From positions 4,092,001-4,156,000 of the forward strand of contig NZ_BAABED010000001.1 of NCBI RefSeq assembly GCF_039539965.1: a stretch of 64,000 nucleotides of DNA. Reading direction: 5' to 3'. Position 1 is the stretch's first letter. Each line of letters starts with the position of its first letter. This document shows, in pieces, positions 8,015 through 16,728 of this stretch. The notes beneath the pieces were generated by a model. That model was not told where the DNA came from and ran no database searches. It saw only the letters and a list, made by a program, of their open reading frames with translations. Origin of the DNA: Arthrobacter methylotrophus (GTDB lineage: Bacteria; Actinomycetota; Actinomycetes; Actinomycetales; Micrococcaceae). Made by a program: the position numbers and the translations under genes.

Positions 8015-8317
8015 GGGTGATTGCACCTTTCCGGACGGTCGCGGCAGTTTGTCAAGATCAATAACCTGAGGATGGACACCGATTGACAGTTCTTGTAATC
8101 AGGGAAAGCCCAGCCGTTTCATAGAGTACATAGTGATAGCAGAATATGACATAGGGCACATTTCGCACTTTTTGTCTTGTCACGTCGGCATCAGAATACA
8201 ACCCCTTTAGTCCGGAAGATCCGCGCATTTCCGCGTGCCGTATTAGTCCAGTTCGTTCAGGTCCCGATCGATGCCCGCATCAGTGACCTAACCCCTGACG
8301 GCGGCCAATTCACAGGG
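8015..8317. other. Leader/promoter region of the subtilase gene
   Basis: About 300 bases, noticeably more A/T-rich than the surroundings, between the subtilase start and the repeat-protein remnant. It should hold the subtilase promoter and a long leader. I see no convincing -35/-10 pair and no conserved RNA structure. Confidence 0.5.
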
Positions 8318-9366
8318 TTAGGCGAGCGTGTAGCCGAAGACATCGACGATGACTTGCGAGGTTTCAATGCGTGGTACCGAGGCGAGGATGGATTGGATCT
8401 CTATCTTGCCGTCAGCTCCAATCGGCACATACGCCATGTTCGCAATCGTCTGCCCGCCACCGAAGTTCAGATTGGAAGTAAACGTCCGCGGGGCCCTATA
8501 ACCGCGCGCCATGAAGCAGCCGAGGATTGTCGGTTCGGTCACCGTGAGGTTCACCCATACGCCACTTGCATTTTGCGGTATTCCATTAACGCCTACGACC
8601 TGAACGGGCACAGTACCGGCGTTGACAACCGGGCCTCCGTATGTGCGAGTGTCGACAAGACGGGTTGGCAAAACCCCCGCGAATGCTCCCGATGTGGTTG
8701 GCGTCCCCGCCAGGAAAAGCCGACAACGTCTGCAATGATCTGAGCTGTTCCGGACGAGGTGTTTGCGATCGTCACCGTGCCATCGGGACCCACCGGCACG
8801 ACGGCAAGGTTGGGGACTGTTTGGCCGGTTCCGTAATTCTGGTTCGAGACATTGGGTCTTGGTGAACCGCTTGGGTAAGCGGTAATGAACCCGAATGATG
8901 TCGGCTGCGTCACTGTGAGGTTTACGACCACCGCCGAGGCGTTTGCCGGAACGCCAGTGGATCCTCCCAGACGGAGTGGCACGCTTCCGCCACCTGCGAT
9001 GGGGCCTGACGAAGTCCTGGTGTCGAGAAGCCTGGCGGGCGCCACAGCCTGGTAGGAGCCCGGCAAGCCCAGGGGCCCGGACATAGCGAAATAGGCCGTG
9101 GCGTCAACCACGATCTGCACAGTTCCTGTCGAAGTGTTGGAGATCGCGATCTGCCCGTCAGCGCCGACTTCCACGATAGCCAGGTTCGCAACCATCTCTC
9201 CCGGCCCGTAATTGACATTGGAAGTGTGTGGCGCCATGACGCCCGAATGGTACGCCGTGAGGAATCCCGCCGCAGTAGCGCCAGTAGCCGTGATGTTAAG
9301 GACGACGGCTTGCGTACCGTAGGGGAATCCATTTGTCCCCGGGATTCGGATTGAGACACAGTGAAG
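8318..9366 (-). pseudogene. Remnant of a secreted beta-repeat protein, truncated and frameshifted
   Basis: Two minus-strand frames encode one protein: 9366 to about 8700, then another frame to the stop at 8318. Together they hold three repeats of roughly 110 residues with the pattern PARLLDTRTSSGP, VVVNLTVTQPTSFGFITAY, RPNVSNQNYGTGQTVPNLAV, TSSGTAQIIADVVGF. The switch occurs at a T-run near 8727-8735 (ADVVGF then should read FLAGTPTTSG); one missing T explains it. The first repeat begins abruptly, with no signal peptide or catalytic domain. Such repeats form the C-terminal part of secreted proteins in Arthrobacter relatives. A sequencing error could explain the frameshift but not the missing N-terminus. 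Confidence 0.75.
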
Positions 9367-9479
9367 CAAGCACCAGCATGATGCATGCTAGCTGTGATCT
9401 GGTACGGGCATATTTCTTCAAAACTGATCCCCCAAAATTAAGATGCAAAAGCGAAGAGGTCTACGACCTCATCGGCATT

Positions 9480-9665
9480 CTACGGTTTGATCCCTCGCAA
9501 GGCATCGCTGATTTTGGCCCTTGTCGAAGCATCCGGAGGGACGGAAATGCGGTTTTCCCGGGCAGCCCGGTCCGCCATGATTCTTTGAAAAACCATCCTC
9601 CCCAGGCCGGCAAAAACAGCGGCAAGGACCACGGGCAAAACCATCGACTTAGCGTTCTCGGCCAT
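9480..9665 (-). CDS. Small single-span membrane protein
   Basis: 61 residues with one hydrophobic segment (SMVLPVVLAAVFAGLGRMVF, about residues 7-26) followed by a basic, helical C-terminal part (RIMADRAARENRISVP). The start is ATG 9665 with only a weak AGGA upstream. No close neighbour suggests a role. Coding potential is plausible but not certain. Confidence 0.5.
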   Translation of the reverse strand: MAENAKSMVLPVVLAAVFAGLGRMVFQRIMADRAARENRISVPPDASTRAKISDALRGIKP

Positions 9666-10003
9666 GCCGCAATCCTAGTGACGCAACCCACCCCCGGCCA
9701 GCGCCGCCGTCGTTCAGTGCCCAGCGCCGCCGTCGGGCACTGAAAACCCGACGACGGCGGAGCCGCGCAGCGAGTTGGCGCGGCCCACAAGGCCCCTTCA
9801 CCGATCTCCACAAATAGGGCATGAAGCAGTGTGCCCGGTAGAATGGGCTAGCAAGCTCGCGGAGCGCCCCCTTATTCCGTAAGTCACTGCATCTACACAC
9901 TGTCGCTGAACTCTGTTGGATGCAGTTCCGGCGTGAGACGGCACCACTCCGCGGCAGCCTCTTAACCAAGGTTTATTCAACGCTCACGCACAGGAGTTAC
10001 CGG
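9666..10003 (+). other. Upstream region of purSQL
   Basis: 338 bases without a gene. It contains a nested hairpin (9704-9760) and a candidate -10 element TAGAAT at 9839-9844, but no good -35 partner. The purS ribosome site (CAGGAG) is at 9991-9996. I see no purine riboswitch fold. Confidence 0.45.
9704..9760. terminator. Nested hairpin, possible terminator
   Basis: Outer stem CCGCCGTCG (9704-9712) with CGACGGCGG (9752-9760) encloses a 10-bp stem TTCAGTGCCC (9713-9722) with GGGCACTGAA (9735-9744). It sits between two genes that are both transcribed away from it, so it does not end any visible gene. Confidence 0.5.
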
Positions 10004-10255
10004 ATGCCCCGGATCGTCGTCGACGTCATGCCCAAGCCCGAGATTCTGGACCCTCAGGGGAAGGCCATCGTGGGCGCACTGCCCCGCCTCGGCTTCACCA
10101 GCTTCAGCGCAGTCCGCCAGGGCAAGCGCTTCGAATTGACCGTCGACGGCGAGGTGACCGACGCCATCCTCGCCCAGGCCCGCGAGGCCGCCGAGACCCT
10201 GCTGTCCAACCCGGTGATCGAAGACGTCGTCAACGTCGAGGTCGTCGAGGCCTGA
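10004..10255 (+). CDS. purS: Phosphoribosylformylglycinamidine synthase subunit PurS
   Basis: 83 residues from ATG 10004, chosen because CAGGAG lies eight bases upstream and the protein then begins [20 protein letters not shown], the normal PurS start. PurS is the small dimeric subunit that links PurQ to PurL in the FGAM synthetase complex (FGAR + glutamine + ATP to FGAM, step 4 of purine synthesis). The key segment [20 protein letters not shown] is intact. purQ follows after one base, and purL after that, forming an S-Q-L operon. Confidence 0.97.
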   Translation: MPRIVVDVMPKPEILDPQGKAIVGALPRLGFTSFSAVRQGKRFELTVDGEVTDAILAQAREAAETLLSNPVIEDVVNVEVVEA

Positions 10256-10256
10256 C

Positions 10257-11042
10257 ATGACTGAACTTCCTTTGATCGGCGGCGCCCCTGTGGCCGTCGA
10301 GCCTGTTGATGCTCGCGGGCTCGCCGGGGCCAGGATCGGCGTGGTCACCTTCCCCGGTACCCTTGACGACCGCGATGCCGCCCGTGCGGTACGCCTGGCA
10401 GGCGGCACCGCCGTCGCACTATGGCATGGAAACAGCGACGCCGACGCCTTGCGGGATGTGGACGCCGTCGTCATCCCGGGCGGATTCTCCTACGGTGACT
10501 ACTTGCGCGCCGGAGCCATTTCGCGCTTCGCACCGCTGATGTCACGCATCATTAAGGCAGCATCAGGTGCTGCCTCCTCTAATCCTTTGCCCGTGCTGGG
10601 TATTTGCAACGGCTTCCAGATCCTGACCGAGTCGCACCTGCTGCCCGGCTCCATGATCAAGAACGACCACTTGAAATTCATGTGTCGTGAACAAGTGCTG
10701 CGCGTTGAGAACAACACCACCTGGTGGACCTCGGACTACGAAGTCGGCCAGGAAATCACGGTGCCGCTGAAGAACCAGGATGGCCAGTACATCGCGGACG
10801 AGAAGACCCTGGACGCCCTTGAGGCCGAAGGACGCGTCGTGTTCCGCTACGTCGGTTGGAACCCGAACGGCTCCCGCCGCGACATCGCCGGCATCACCAA
10901 CGCGGCCGGCAACGTGGTGGGCCTCATGCCGCACCCCGAGCACGCTGTGGAGCCGGGTTTCGGCCCGGAGTCGAACGCCGGAACGGATGGTCTGGGCTTC
11001 TTCACCTCCGTCCTGAACAAGATCGTGGGAGGCGCACAGTGA
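10257..11042 (+). CDS. purQ: Phosphoribosylformylglycinamidine synthase, glutaminase subunit PurQ
   Basis: 261 residues, class I glutamine amidotransferase. The nucleophile is the cysteine in [12 protein letters not shown], and the His/Glu pair is in [31 protein letters not shown] and [19 protein letters not shown] are typical PurQ segments. It supplies ammonia from glutamine to PurL. A short extra stretch follows the ISRFAPL segment (SGAASSNPL), as in other actinobacterial PurQ. The N-terminal extension of about 25 residues before the first strand is slightly long. Its stop overlaps the purL start (GTGA). Confidence 0.97.
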   Translation: MTELPLIGGAPVAVEPVDARGLAGARIGVVTFPGTLDDRDAARAVRLAGGTAVALWHGNSDADALRDVDAVVIPGGFSYGDYLRAGAISRFAPLMSRIIKAASGAASSNPLPVLGICNGFQILTESHLLPGSMIKNDHLKFMCREQVLRVENNTTWWTSDYEVGQEITVPLKNQDGQYIADEKTLDALEAEGRVVFRYVGWNPNGSRRDIAGITNAAGNVVGLMPHPEHAVEPGFGPESNAGTDGLGFFTSVLNKIVGGAQ

Positions 11043-13357
11043 CTACCTCAGCTGAAACCGTCGGCAAGAAGTTCAACATCGACACCGTCGAGAACGCGGC
11101 CAAGACGCCGGACACCGAGCTCCCGTGGGCCGAACTTGGCCTGAAGCAAAACGAGTTCGACGAGGTCGTCAAGGTCCTGGGCCGCCGCCCGACCGGCGCC
11201 GAACTCGCCATGTACTCCGTGATGTGGAGCGAGCACTGCTCCTACAAATCTTCAAAGAACCACCTGCGCCAATTCGGCGAAAAGGTGACCGAGGAGATGA
11301 AGAAGGACATGCTGGTGGGCATCGGCGAAAACGCCGGCGTCACCAACTTGGGCGACGGCTGGGCCGTGACGTTCAAGATCGAGTCCCACAACTCGCCGTC
11401 GTTCGTGGAGCCCTACCAGGGTGCCGCAACCGGCATCGGCGGCATTGTCCGCGACATCATCTCCATGGGCGCCCGCCCGGTTGCCGTGATGGATCCGCTG
11501 CGTTTCGGCGCTATCGACCATCCGGACACGGCCCGCGTCATGCACGGTGCCGTTGCCGGTATCGGTGGCTACGGCAACTCGCTTGGCCTGCCGAACATCG
11601 GCGGCGAAATGGTGTTCGATTCCGTGTACCAGGGCAACCCGCTGGTCAACGCGCTGGCAGTGGGCGTCATGCGCCACGAAGACATCCGCTTGGCCAACGC
11701 TTCCGGCAAGGGCAATAAAGTGGTCCTCTTCGGTGCACGCACCGGCGGCGACGGCATCGGCGGCGCGTCGGTGCTGGCCTCGGAGTCCTTCGACAACACC
11801 AAGCCATCAAAGCGCCCCGCTGTCCAGGTGGGCGACCCGTTCGCCGAAAAGGTGCTCATCGAGTGCTGCCTGGAACTGTTCAAGGGTTCGCTGGTCGAGG
11901 GTATCCAGGACCTCGGCGCGGCAGGCATCTCCTGCGCCACCTCCGAGCTCGCCTCCAACGGCGACGGCGGCATGCAGGTTGAGCTGACCTCCGTCCTGCT
12001 GCGCGATCCCACGCTTACCCCGGGCGAAATCCTGATGTCCGAGTCCCAGGAACGCATGATGGCCGTGGTCACCCCTGAGAACATTGCCGCTTTCGAAGCG
12101 GTCATGGACAAGTGGGCCGTGGAGTACTCCTGGCTGGGCGAAGTGACCGATACCGGCCGCCTGATCATCACGTGGGAAGGCGAAGTCATTGTCGACGTCG
12201 ACCCGCGCACCGTTGCCCACGACGGCCCGGTCTACGACCGCCCGTATGCGCGCCCCTCATGGCAGGACTCCGTGCAGGCCGATACCTTCACGGGCTCCGT
12301 GCAGGATGCCGGCCGCCCCTCCACCTCCGGGGAACTGGCCGCTGCCGTCACCGAGCTCATTGCGTCGCCGAACATGTGCAGCAAGGCCTGGATCACCAAT
12401 CAGTACGACCGTTACGTCGGCGGTAACACCGCCATGGCGTTCCCTGACGACGCCGGAGTGGTCCGCGTGGACGAGGAAACCGGCCTTGGCGTGGCCCTGG
12501 CCACCGACGCCAACGGCCGCTACACCTACCTCGATCCGTACCACGGTGCGCAGCTGGCCCTGGCCGAGGCGTACCGCAACGTCGCCACCTCCGGCGCGGT
12601 CCCCATGGCCGTCAGCGACTGCCTGAACTTCGGATCCCCCGAGGACCCCGACGTCATGTGGCAGCTGGCCGAGTCCATTCGCGGCCTGTCGGACGCGTGC
12701 ATGGAACTGGGCGTCCCGGTCACCGGTGGCAACGTCTCGCTGTACAACCAGACCGGTACCGTGCCCATCCACCCCTCCCCCGTGGTTGCCGTGCTGGGCA
12801 AGCTCGACGACGTCGCGCGCCGTACCCCGTCCGGCTGGAAGGAAGATGGTCAGGCCATCTACCTGCTGGGCACCACGGCCGCGGAGCTGGATGGTTCGGA
12901 ATGGTCCAATCTGCGGGGACACCTCGGTGGTTTGCCGCCGAAGGTTGACTTGTCCCTGGAACGCCAGCTGGGCGAGATCCTCATCAACGCTTCGCGCGAC
13001 GGCATGATCGACGCCGCTCACGACCTCTCCGAGGGCGGCCTTGCGGCTGCGCTGGTTGAGTCCGCGCTGCGCTATGGTGTGGGCGCCCGGATCGCCTTGG
13101 AAGAACTCATGGAGCGCGACGGCGTGGACCTCTTCACGGCACTATTCTCCGAATCCCAGGGCCGGGCCATCGTGTCCGTTCCGCGCTCGGAGGAAGTCCG
13201 GTTCAAGGACATGTGCACCGCCCGCGGCTTCGCCCACCTCCGGATCGGCGTGGTTGACGCTGAAGGCGGCAAGCTGGAAATCAACGGCGTGGACGAGCTT
13301 TCCTTGGACGCTCTCAACGAAGCCCACGAGGCCACCCTGCCGAAGTACTTCGGCTAA
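11039..13357 (+). CDS. purL: Phosphoribosylformylglycinamidine synthase, large subunit PurL
   Basis: 772 residues, the short (PurS/PurQ-dependent) type. The start is GTG 11039, overlapping the purQ stop by four bases; the frame stays open upstream inside purQ but that part is not PurL. Family segments include [51 protein letters not shown] and [10 protein letters not shown]. PurL binds FGAR and ATP and carries out the amidation using ammonia from PurQ. The duplicated AIRS-like halves are complete. A terminator hairpin follows at 13376. Confidence 0.98.
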   Translation: MTTSAETVGKKFNIDTVENAAKTPDTELPWAELGLKQNEFDEVVKVLGRRPTGAELAMYSVMWSEHCSYKSSKNHLRQFGEKVTEEMKKDMLVGIGENAGVTNLGDGWAVTFKIESHNSPSFVEPYQGAATGIGGIVRDIISMGARPVAVMDPLRFGAIDHPDTARVMHGAVAGIGGYGNSLGLPNIGGEMVFDSVYQGNPLVNALAVGVMRHEDIRLANASGKGNKVVLFGARTGGDGIGGASVLASESFDNTKPSKRPAVQVGDPFAEKVLIECCLELFKGSLVEGIQDLGAAGISCATSELASNGDGGMQVELTSVLLRDPTLTPGEILMSESQERMMAVVTPENIAAFEAVMDKWAVEYSWLGEVTDTGRLIITWEGEVIVDVDPRTVAHDGPVYDRPYARPSWQDSVQADTFTGSVQDAGRPSTSGELAAAVTELIASPNMCSKAWITNQYDRYVGGNTAMAFPDDAGVVRVDEETGLGVALATDANGRYTYLDPYHGAQLALAEAYRNVATSGAVPMAVSDCLNFGSPEDPDVMWQLAESIRGLSDACMELGVPVTGGNVSLYNQTGTVPIHPSPVVAVLGKLDDVARRTPSGWKEDGQAIYLLGTTAAELDGSEWSNLRGHLGGLPPKVDLSLERQLGEILINASRDGMIDAAHDLSEGGLAAALVESALRYGVGARIALEELMERDGVDLFTALFSESQGRAIVSVPRSEEVRFKDMCTARGFAHLRIGVVDAEGGKLEINGVDELSLDALNEAHEATLPKYFG

Positions 13358-13375
13358 CCACCCGGCCTCACCTTC

Positions 13376-13408
13376 GATTGCTCCCCACCTGCGGGTCGGG
13401 GAGCAATC
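13376..13408 (+). terminator. purSQL terminator
   Basis: 11-bp stem GATTGCTCCCC (13376-13386) with GGGGAGCAATC (13398-13408), followed by GTCTTT. It lies 19 bases after the purL stop. Confidence 0.85.
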
Positions 13409-13418
13409 GTCTTTAAGC

Positions 13419-13496
13419 ACGCTCCTGCAGATATCCGCGCTCTTCGGTAAACCCTCCATCACCTTTGGCGCCTTTTGGCCTAACGCTCCTGCAGAT
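13419..13496. repeat. Direct repeat pair in purL/DUF503 intergenic region
   Basis: The 14-mer ACGCTCCTGCAGAT occurs at 13419-13432 and 13483-13496. Between them is ACCCTCCATCAC, the same module that starts the tandem repeat near 4.5 kb, which also ends in ATCTGCAGGAG, the inverse of part of this 14-mer. Probably fragments of a dispersed intergenic repeat. Confidence 0.7.
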
Positions 13497-13523
13497 GACG
13501 TGAGCGGGCGTACGCGGGTGGGG

Positions 13524-13817
13524 TCAGTCCTCGCTGTGGAGGTCCCGGCGTCGGGCGCTCAGCAGTTCCACTTCGGGACGCGCCGCAACAAAGCGTTCGA
13601 CGGCGTCGAGCACCTCGACGAGGTGCGCCCGGTCCGCGGCTACCGCGGCTACGCCGATAAGGGCACGGCGATGCTGGTCCAGGTGCCCGGTTTCGGCGGC
13701 GGAGACCTCGAAGCGGCGCTTCAATTCGGCGATGAGCGGACGCACGAAGGAGCGCTTCTCCTTCAGGCTGTGCACCTCGCCGAGGCGGATGTCGAACTCG
13801 ATCCACGCGATCCACAT
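13524..13817 (-). CDS. DUF503 family protein
   Basis: 97 residues beginning MWIAWIEFDIRLGEVHSLKEKRS, which matches the DUF503 (YlxP-like) start, including the characteristic SLKEKR motif. The fold is a small ferredoxin-like alpha/beta domain. The role is unclear; in other bacteria the gene is often near ribosome maturation genes, which is not the case here. It is convergent with purL and separated from it by a terminator and repeats. The C-terminus is basic then acidic (SARRRDLHSED). Confidence 0.88.
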   Translation of the reverse strand: MWIAWIEFDIRLGEVHSLKEKRSFVRPLIAELKRRFEVSAAETGHLDQHRRALIGVAAVAADRAHLVEVLDAVERFVAARPEVELLSARRRDLHSED

Positions 13818-13898
13818 GCGCCCATGCTACCGAGCGGCGGTACTCCTTCCGACTGGGGAGCCCCCGGTGGCAAGATAATGGCAGATCAAAGGAGACCC

Positions 13899-14756
13899 AT
13901 GGGCAACGACGATCATTCGAACAAGGCCCGCAGCGCAGTGTCGAGGGGCGCCGATTCGGTGGGAGACGCCGTCGACGACGCTAAGGATTCACCGACGGTC
14001 CGGGCAGTGGCGCGAGCGGGCTTCGTCGCCTTGGGGCTGATACACCTGCTGATCGGGGTCATCGCCCTGGGGATCGCGCTCGGCTCATCCGGGCAAGCCG
14101 ACCAAAGCGGGGCGGTCGGCCAGATGGCCGCCACGCCTGGCGGCGTCGTCCTTCTGTGGGCGGGGCTGATGGCGTGCGGTGTCCTCGCGCTTTATATGGC
14201 CAGCGACGCCGTGATGGGGTGGAGCGGGGGTGGCAGCTCGAAGCCCTGGATGAATCGGCTCAAGGCAGCCGGGCAAGCGGTCGTCTTCGCTGTGGCCGCG
14301 GTGACCTTCGGCAGCTTTGCGCTTAGCCATCCAAGCAGCAGCAGTGACAAATCCCGGTCAGCCACTGCAGACCTCATGTCCAGCACTCCCGGCACCGTCC
14401 TCCTGGTGATCATCGGGGTGGCGCTTCTGGCGGCTGCCGGCACATATGTCTTCTTGGGAATCACACGCAAATACGAAAAGAATCTGCGAGGCAAACCCTC
14501 CGGAGCCTTGGGAGATGCATTCACGGTGCTGGGCGTGGTGGGTTATTGCGCAAAAGGGGTGGCGCTCGGTGCCGTCGGCTTGCTCATCCTGATCGCCACA
14601 GCGGCGCACGACCCGTCCCAACAAGGCGGCCTCGACTCCGCGCTCAAGGCTTTCCTGAAACAACCCTTTGGCGGATGGGTGCTCGTGTTTGTCAGCCTAG
14701 GACTCATGGCCTACGGGGTCTTCTCCTTGTTCCGCTCCCGTTACCAGCGGCTCTGA
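13899..14756 (+). CDS. DUF1206 integral membrane protein
   Basis: 285 residues from ATG 13899, with AAAGGAG upstream; the open frame extends back through purL but that part is antisense-like noise. After a charged N-terminus (to about residue 40) come three repeated units, each with two membrane segments: VARAGFVALGLIHLLIGVIA, then AGQAVVFAVAAVTFGSFAL, then LGVVGYCAKGVALGAVGLLI. The repeat with its conserved G-x2-A/G-x3-G pattern is typical of DUF1206. No function is established. It ends convergently with the importer operon. Confidence 0.9.
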   Translation: MGNDDHSNKARSAVSRGADSVGDAVDDAKDSPTVRAVARAGFVALGLIHLLIGVIALGIALGSSGQADQSGAVGQMAATPGGVVLLWAGLMACGVLALYMASDAVMGWSGGGSSKPWMNRLKAAGQAVVFAVAAVTFGSFALSHPSSSSDKSRSATADLMSSTPGTVLLVIIGVALLAAAGTYVFLGITRKYEKNLRGKPSGALGDAFTVLGVVGYCAKGVALGAVGLLILIATAAHDPSQQGGLDSALKAFLKQPFGGWVLVFVSLGLMAYGVFSLFRSRYQRL

Positions 14757-14785
14757 CGGCGGCACGCAAGGGGAGAACCGCCGTC
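14757..14785. terminator. Short terminator hairpin
   Basis: ACGGCGG (14757-14763) pairs with CCGCCGT (14779-14785) directly after the DUF1206 stop, in the convergent gap with the importer operon. Confidence 0.55.
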
Positions 14786-14809
14786 GGGCGTCTATTTAAC
14801 TAAGTTGTG

Positions 14810-15703
14810 CTATTTGGAGGTGCCCTGAGATACCGAACCTTGCAACTGGCGCTGGAAGATGATGTACACGATGAGAACCGGGACCACGGTGACCGTGACG
14901 GCTGCGAACAAGGCGCCGAAGTCCACTGCGTAGCCCATCTGGCCAGCGAAGGCGGCCAGGCCCTGGGATAGTACTCGGGGGCCGGCCGCATTGATCGCCA
15001 CCGGAATCAGGAATTGGTTCCACAGGCCCAGGAAGTTGAAGATCGCCACGGACGCGAGTCCCGGCTTGGCCATCGGCAACATGATTTGGAAGAAGGTCCG
15101 CCACTCCCCTGCTCCGTCCAAGGAAGCCGCCTCGGTAATTTCGTGGGAAAGCGACTTGAAGAAGGAGAACAGGAAGAAGACGGTGAACGGAAGCGCGAAG
15201 CCGACGTACACCAGGATGAGGCCCGGCAAAGTGTTCAACAACCCGAGGTTCCGCATGACGAAGAACAACGGCACCATGGCGAGGAAGATCGGGAAGGTGA
15301 GCCCGGCAAGCATGAGGTAGTAGATGGCCTTGCTGCCGAAGAAGACATAGCGCGCAAGGACATAGGCGCACATGGAGCCAAGCACCATGACGATTACCAA
15401 GGCGGAACCCACGACGATCACGGAGTTGAGGAAGTAGCTGCCGATTCCGGCCTCTGTCCACGCCCGCGCGTAGTTGTCGAAGCGCCACTGCGACGGCAAG
15501 GCGAAGGGCGAGGCGAAGATCTCGCTGGACGTCTTGAAGGAGGACATGAATGTCCACAGCAACGGCAGGATCACGATGAGCGACCAGATGCTCAGCGCCG
15601 TGTGCGAAACGGCACCCACCACCTTGTCCCCGGTGGTGGCGACCGGTTTGCGGGGGTTGAAATGCAGGGACGTCATTTCCTGGCTGGCAGTTTTGGTAGT
15701 CAT
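14810..15703 (-). CDS. ngcG: Carbohydrate ABC transporter permease, NgcG/MalG type
   Basis: 297 residues with six membrane segments and the permease signature EITEAASLDGAGEWRTFFQI (about residues 187-206), which contacts the ATPase. It is the last gene of a three-gene operon; its ATG overlaps the stop of the preceding permease (TGATG). It forms the membrane channel with the MalF-type partner. The amino-sugar assignment rests on the adjacent binding protein. No ATPase gene is present, so a shared ATPase elsewhere must energise it. Confidence 0.88.
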   Translation of the reverse strand: MTTKTASQEMTSLHFNPRKPVATTGDKVVGAVSHTALSIWSLIVILPLLWTFMSSFKTSSEIFASPFALPSQWRFDNYARAWTEAGIGSYFLNSVIVVGSALVIVMVLGSMCAYVLARYVFFGSKAIYYLMLAGLTFPIFLAMVPLFFVMRNLGLLNTLPGLILVYVGFALPFTVFFLFSFFKSLSHEITEAASLDGAGEWRTFFQIMLPMAKPGLASVAIFNFLGLWNQFLIPVAINAAGPRVLSQGLAAFAGQMGYAVDFGALFAAVTVTVVPVLIVYIIFQRQLQGSVSQGTSK

Positions 15704-16728
15704 CAGAGGGACACATCCTTGTCGCCACCGGTGAGCCTGTTGACCAGGAAAACGAGACCGGAGAAAATCAGGGTTGCTACGGCCAAGACAACGCCCATAG
15801 CGCTGGCCAGGCCGAACTGACCCTTGGTGAAAGCGGTGAAGAAGAGCTGTTGGGACATCACCAGGGTGGAGTTGTCCGGGCCGCCGCCGGAGTTCAAGGC
15901 GGCCATGTAGACGAACGCGTCGAGCGCCAAAATGCCCATATAGATGTAGGCGGTCTGGATGTTGTCGCGGATCAACGGGATGGTGATGGAGACGGCAGTG
16001 CGGAAACGCCCCGCTCCGTCAATCCTGGCGGCCTCGAACAGCTCTGCCGGGATGCCCTTGATGCCCGCTACGAAGAGCACCATGTAGAAGCCGATGAAGC
16101 CCCACACAATGACGAACATCGTGGCGATCATGGCGGTGCTCTTGTCGCCGAGCCAGGCGAATGCCTTGAACTGTTCGAGCCCCAAGGAGGTCAGGATGCC
16201 GTTCAGCAGGCCTCCGGAAGGATCATAGATCTGGCCCCACATGATGCCGATGGCAATTGCCGGAATCGTATAGGGGAAGAACGAGACAACCCGGTAGAAG
16301 CTGGAATTGCGCAAGCCCTTGATCTGACCCCTGCTGCCGCCACCCACCGTCACCAAAGTTGCCAGGACAAGGCTGAGAATGATCGTGATGATGGGCAGGA
16401 AGATGACCAGCAGGATGTTGTTCCCCATGGCCTTCATGAAAATGTCATCCGTGAAGAGCTTCTGGTAATTCTCAAGGCCAATGAAGTTTTGCTTGGGTGA
16501 GAATCCCGACCAGTCGGTCAGGGAGTAGCCGAAAGCCTGGATGAAAGGCCAGATCACAAAAAGGAGGTAGATCGCCAGCGGCAAGCCAAGGAAGACAACG
16601 AAGAAACTCACCTTGTCGAATGTGAGGGGCTTGCGCCGTCTCTTGTAGACGGGTGGTGTTGCGTCCGGAACGACGACGGCGGACGCGCCGTCGCCCACCT
16701 GGAGCGTTTTTGTTTTCACTGAAGTCAC
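15703..16728 (-). CDS. ngcF: Carbohydrate ABC transporter permease, NgcF/MalF type
   Basis: 341 residues. A basic N-terminal tail (YKRRRKPLTFDKVSFF) precedes six membrane segments; the permease motif is ELFEAARIDGAGRFRTAVSI. The GTG start at 16728 overlaps the binding-protein stop (GTGA). It pairs with the downstream permease to form the heterodimeric channel for the sugar bound by the upstream lipoprotein. Confidence 0.88.
   Translation of the reverse strand: MTSVKTKTLQVGDGASAVVVPDATPPVYKRRRKPLTFDKVSFFVVFLGLPLAIYLLFVIWPFIQAFGYSLTDWSGFSPKQNFIGLENYQKLFTDDIFMKAMGNNILLVIFLPIITIILSLVLATLVTVGGGSRGQIKGLRNSSFYRVVSFFPYTIPAIAIGIMWGQIYDPSGGLLNGILTSLGLEQFKAFAWLGDKSTAMIATMFVIVWGFIGFYMVLFVAGIKGIPAELFEAARIDGAGRFRTAVSITIPLIRDNIQTAYIYMGILALDAFVYMAALNSGGGPDNSTLVMSQQLFFTAFTKGQFGLASAMGVVLAVATLIFSGLVFLVNRLTGGDKDVSL

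Noticed and set aside
8177..8743. Plus-strand frame opposite the repeat-protein remnant
   Set aside because: The minus-strand frames carry conserved repeats; the plus-strand product has no family features.
13041..13898. N-terminal extension of the DUF1206 gene through purL
   Set aside because: It is out of frame with purL, passes through a terminator, and the ATG at 13899 has a strong ribosome site.
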